Below are positions 5,532 to 7,353 of a DNA stretch of 7,353 nt, one piece after another. How positions within the stretch are numbered: position 1 is the stretch's first letter; each line of letters begins with the position of its first letter. Location of the stretch: assembly GCA_027002755.1 (NCBI GenBank), contig JALWZI010000079.1, positions 1-7,353 of the forward strand, read 5' to 3'. This DNA comes from Campylobacteraceae bacterium. Lineage in GTDB: Bacteria; Campylobacterota; Campylobacteria; Campylobacterales; Sulfurovaceae. The notes beneath the pieces are model-generated. The model did no database searches. It was not told the origin of the DNA and saw nothing but the letters and a program-made list of their open reading frames with translations. Made by a program: the position numbers and the translations under genes.

Positions 5532-7353
<1,822 letters not shown>

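Overview
The window is a compact, one-directional block of housekeeping genes. Every gene I can support lies on the minus strand. The proteins point to Campylobacterota (Epsilonproteobacteria): the N-terminal type of CcoN, a Ddl beginning MTLAILFGGSSFEHEISIVS, and a DUF507 protein between purA and carA. The coding DNA is richer in G+C than in Campylobacter or Helicobacter, which suggests a free-living chemolithotrophic lineage of the Nitratifractor/Sulfurovum kind. That placement is an inference, not an identification.

Read in the direction of transcription (right to left), the order is as follows. A HisZ-like subunit of ATP phosphoribosyltransferase (5' part off-window) overlaps purA by ATGA. 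A 259-bp gap follows, holding a long imperfect inverted repeat, a 14-bp palindrome, a short heptad-repeat tract and a likely promoter. Then come the DUF507 gene, a 68-bp gap with a strong hairpin and a heptad tandem repeat, carA, and after 30 bp an unrecognised 109-residue gene. Next, with its own TATAAT promoter and a palindromic operator-like site, is a secreted helix-hairpin-helix protein with a lysine-rich tail. It is followed by ddl (peptidoglycan precursor synthesis) and finally the first 366 codons of ccoN (cbb3 oxidase), which run off the left edge.

Functionally this is nucleotide and amino-acid biosynthesis (HisZ, PurA, CarA), cell-wall precursor synthesis (Ddl) and respiration (CcoN), plus three poorly characterised proteins. 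I found no transposase, phage gene, CRISPR array, toxin-antitoxin pair, defence system, rRNA or tRNA.

The unexplained signal is mostly between genes. Four gene ends (purA, DUF507, carA, ddl) carry a hairpin that contains or touches the stop codon. Two of these (purA and DUF507) have unrelated hairpin sequences but are followed, after exactly two bases, by the same 16-nt heptad-repeat sequence. The secreted HHH protein with a histone-H1-like tail, and the palindrome over its promoter, are the other points worth attention. I do not see convincing evidence of a new multi-gene system here.
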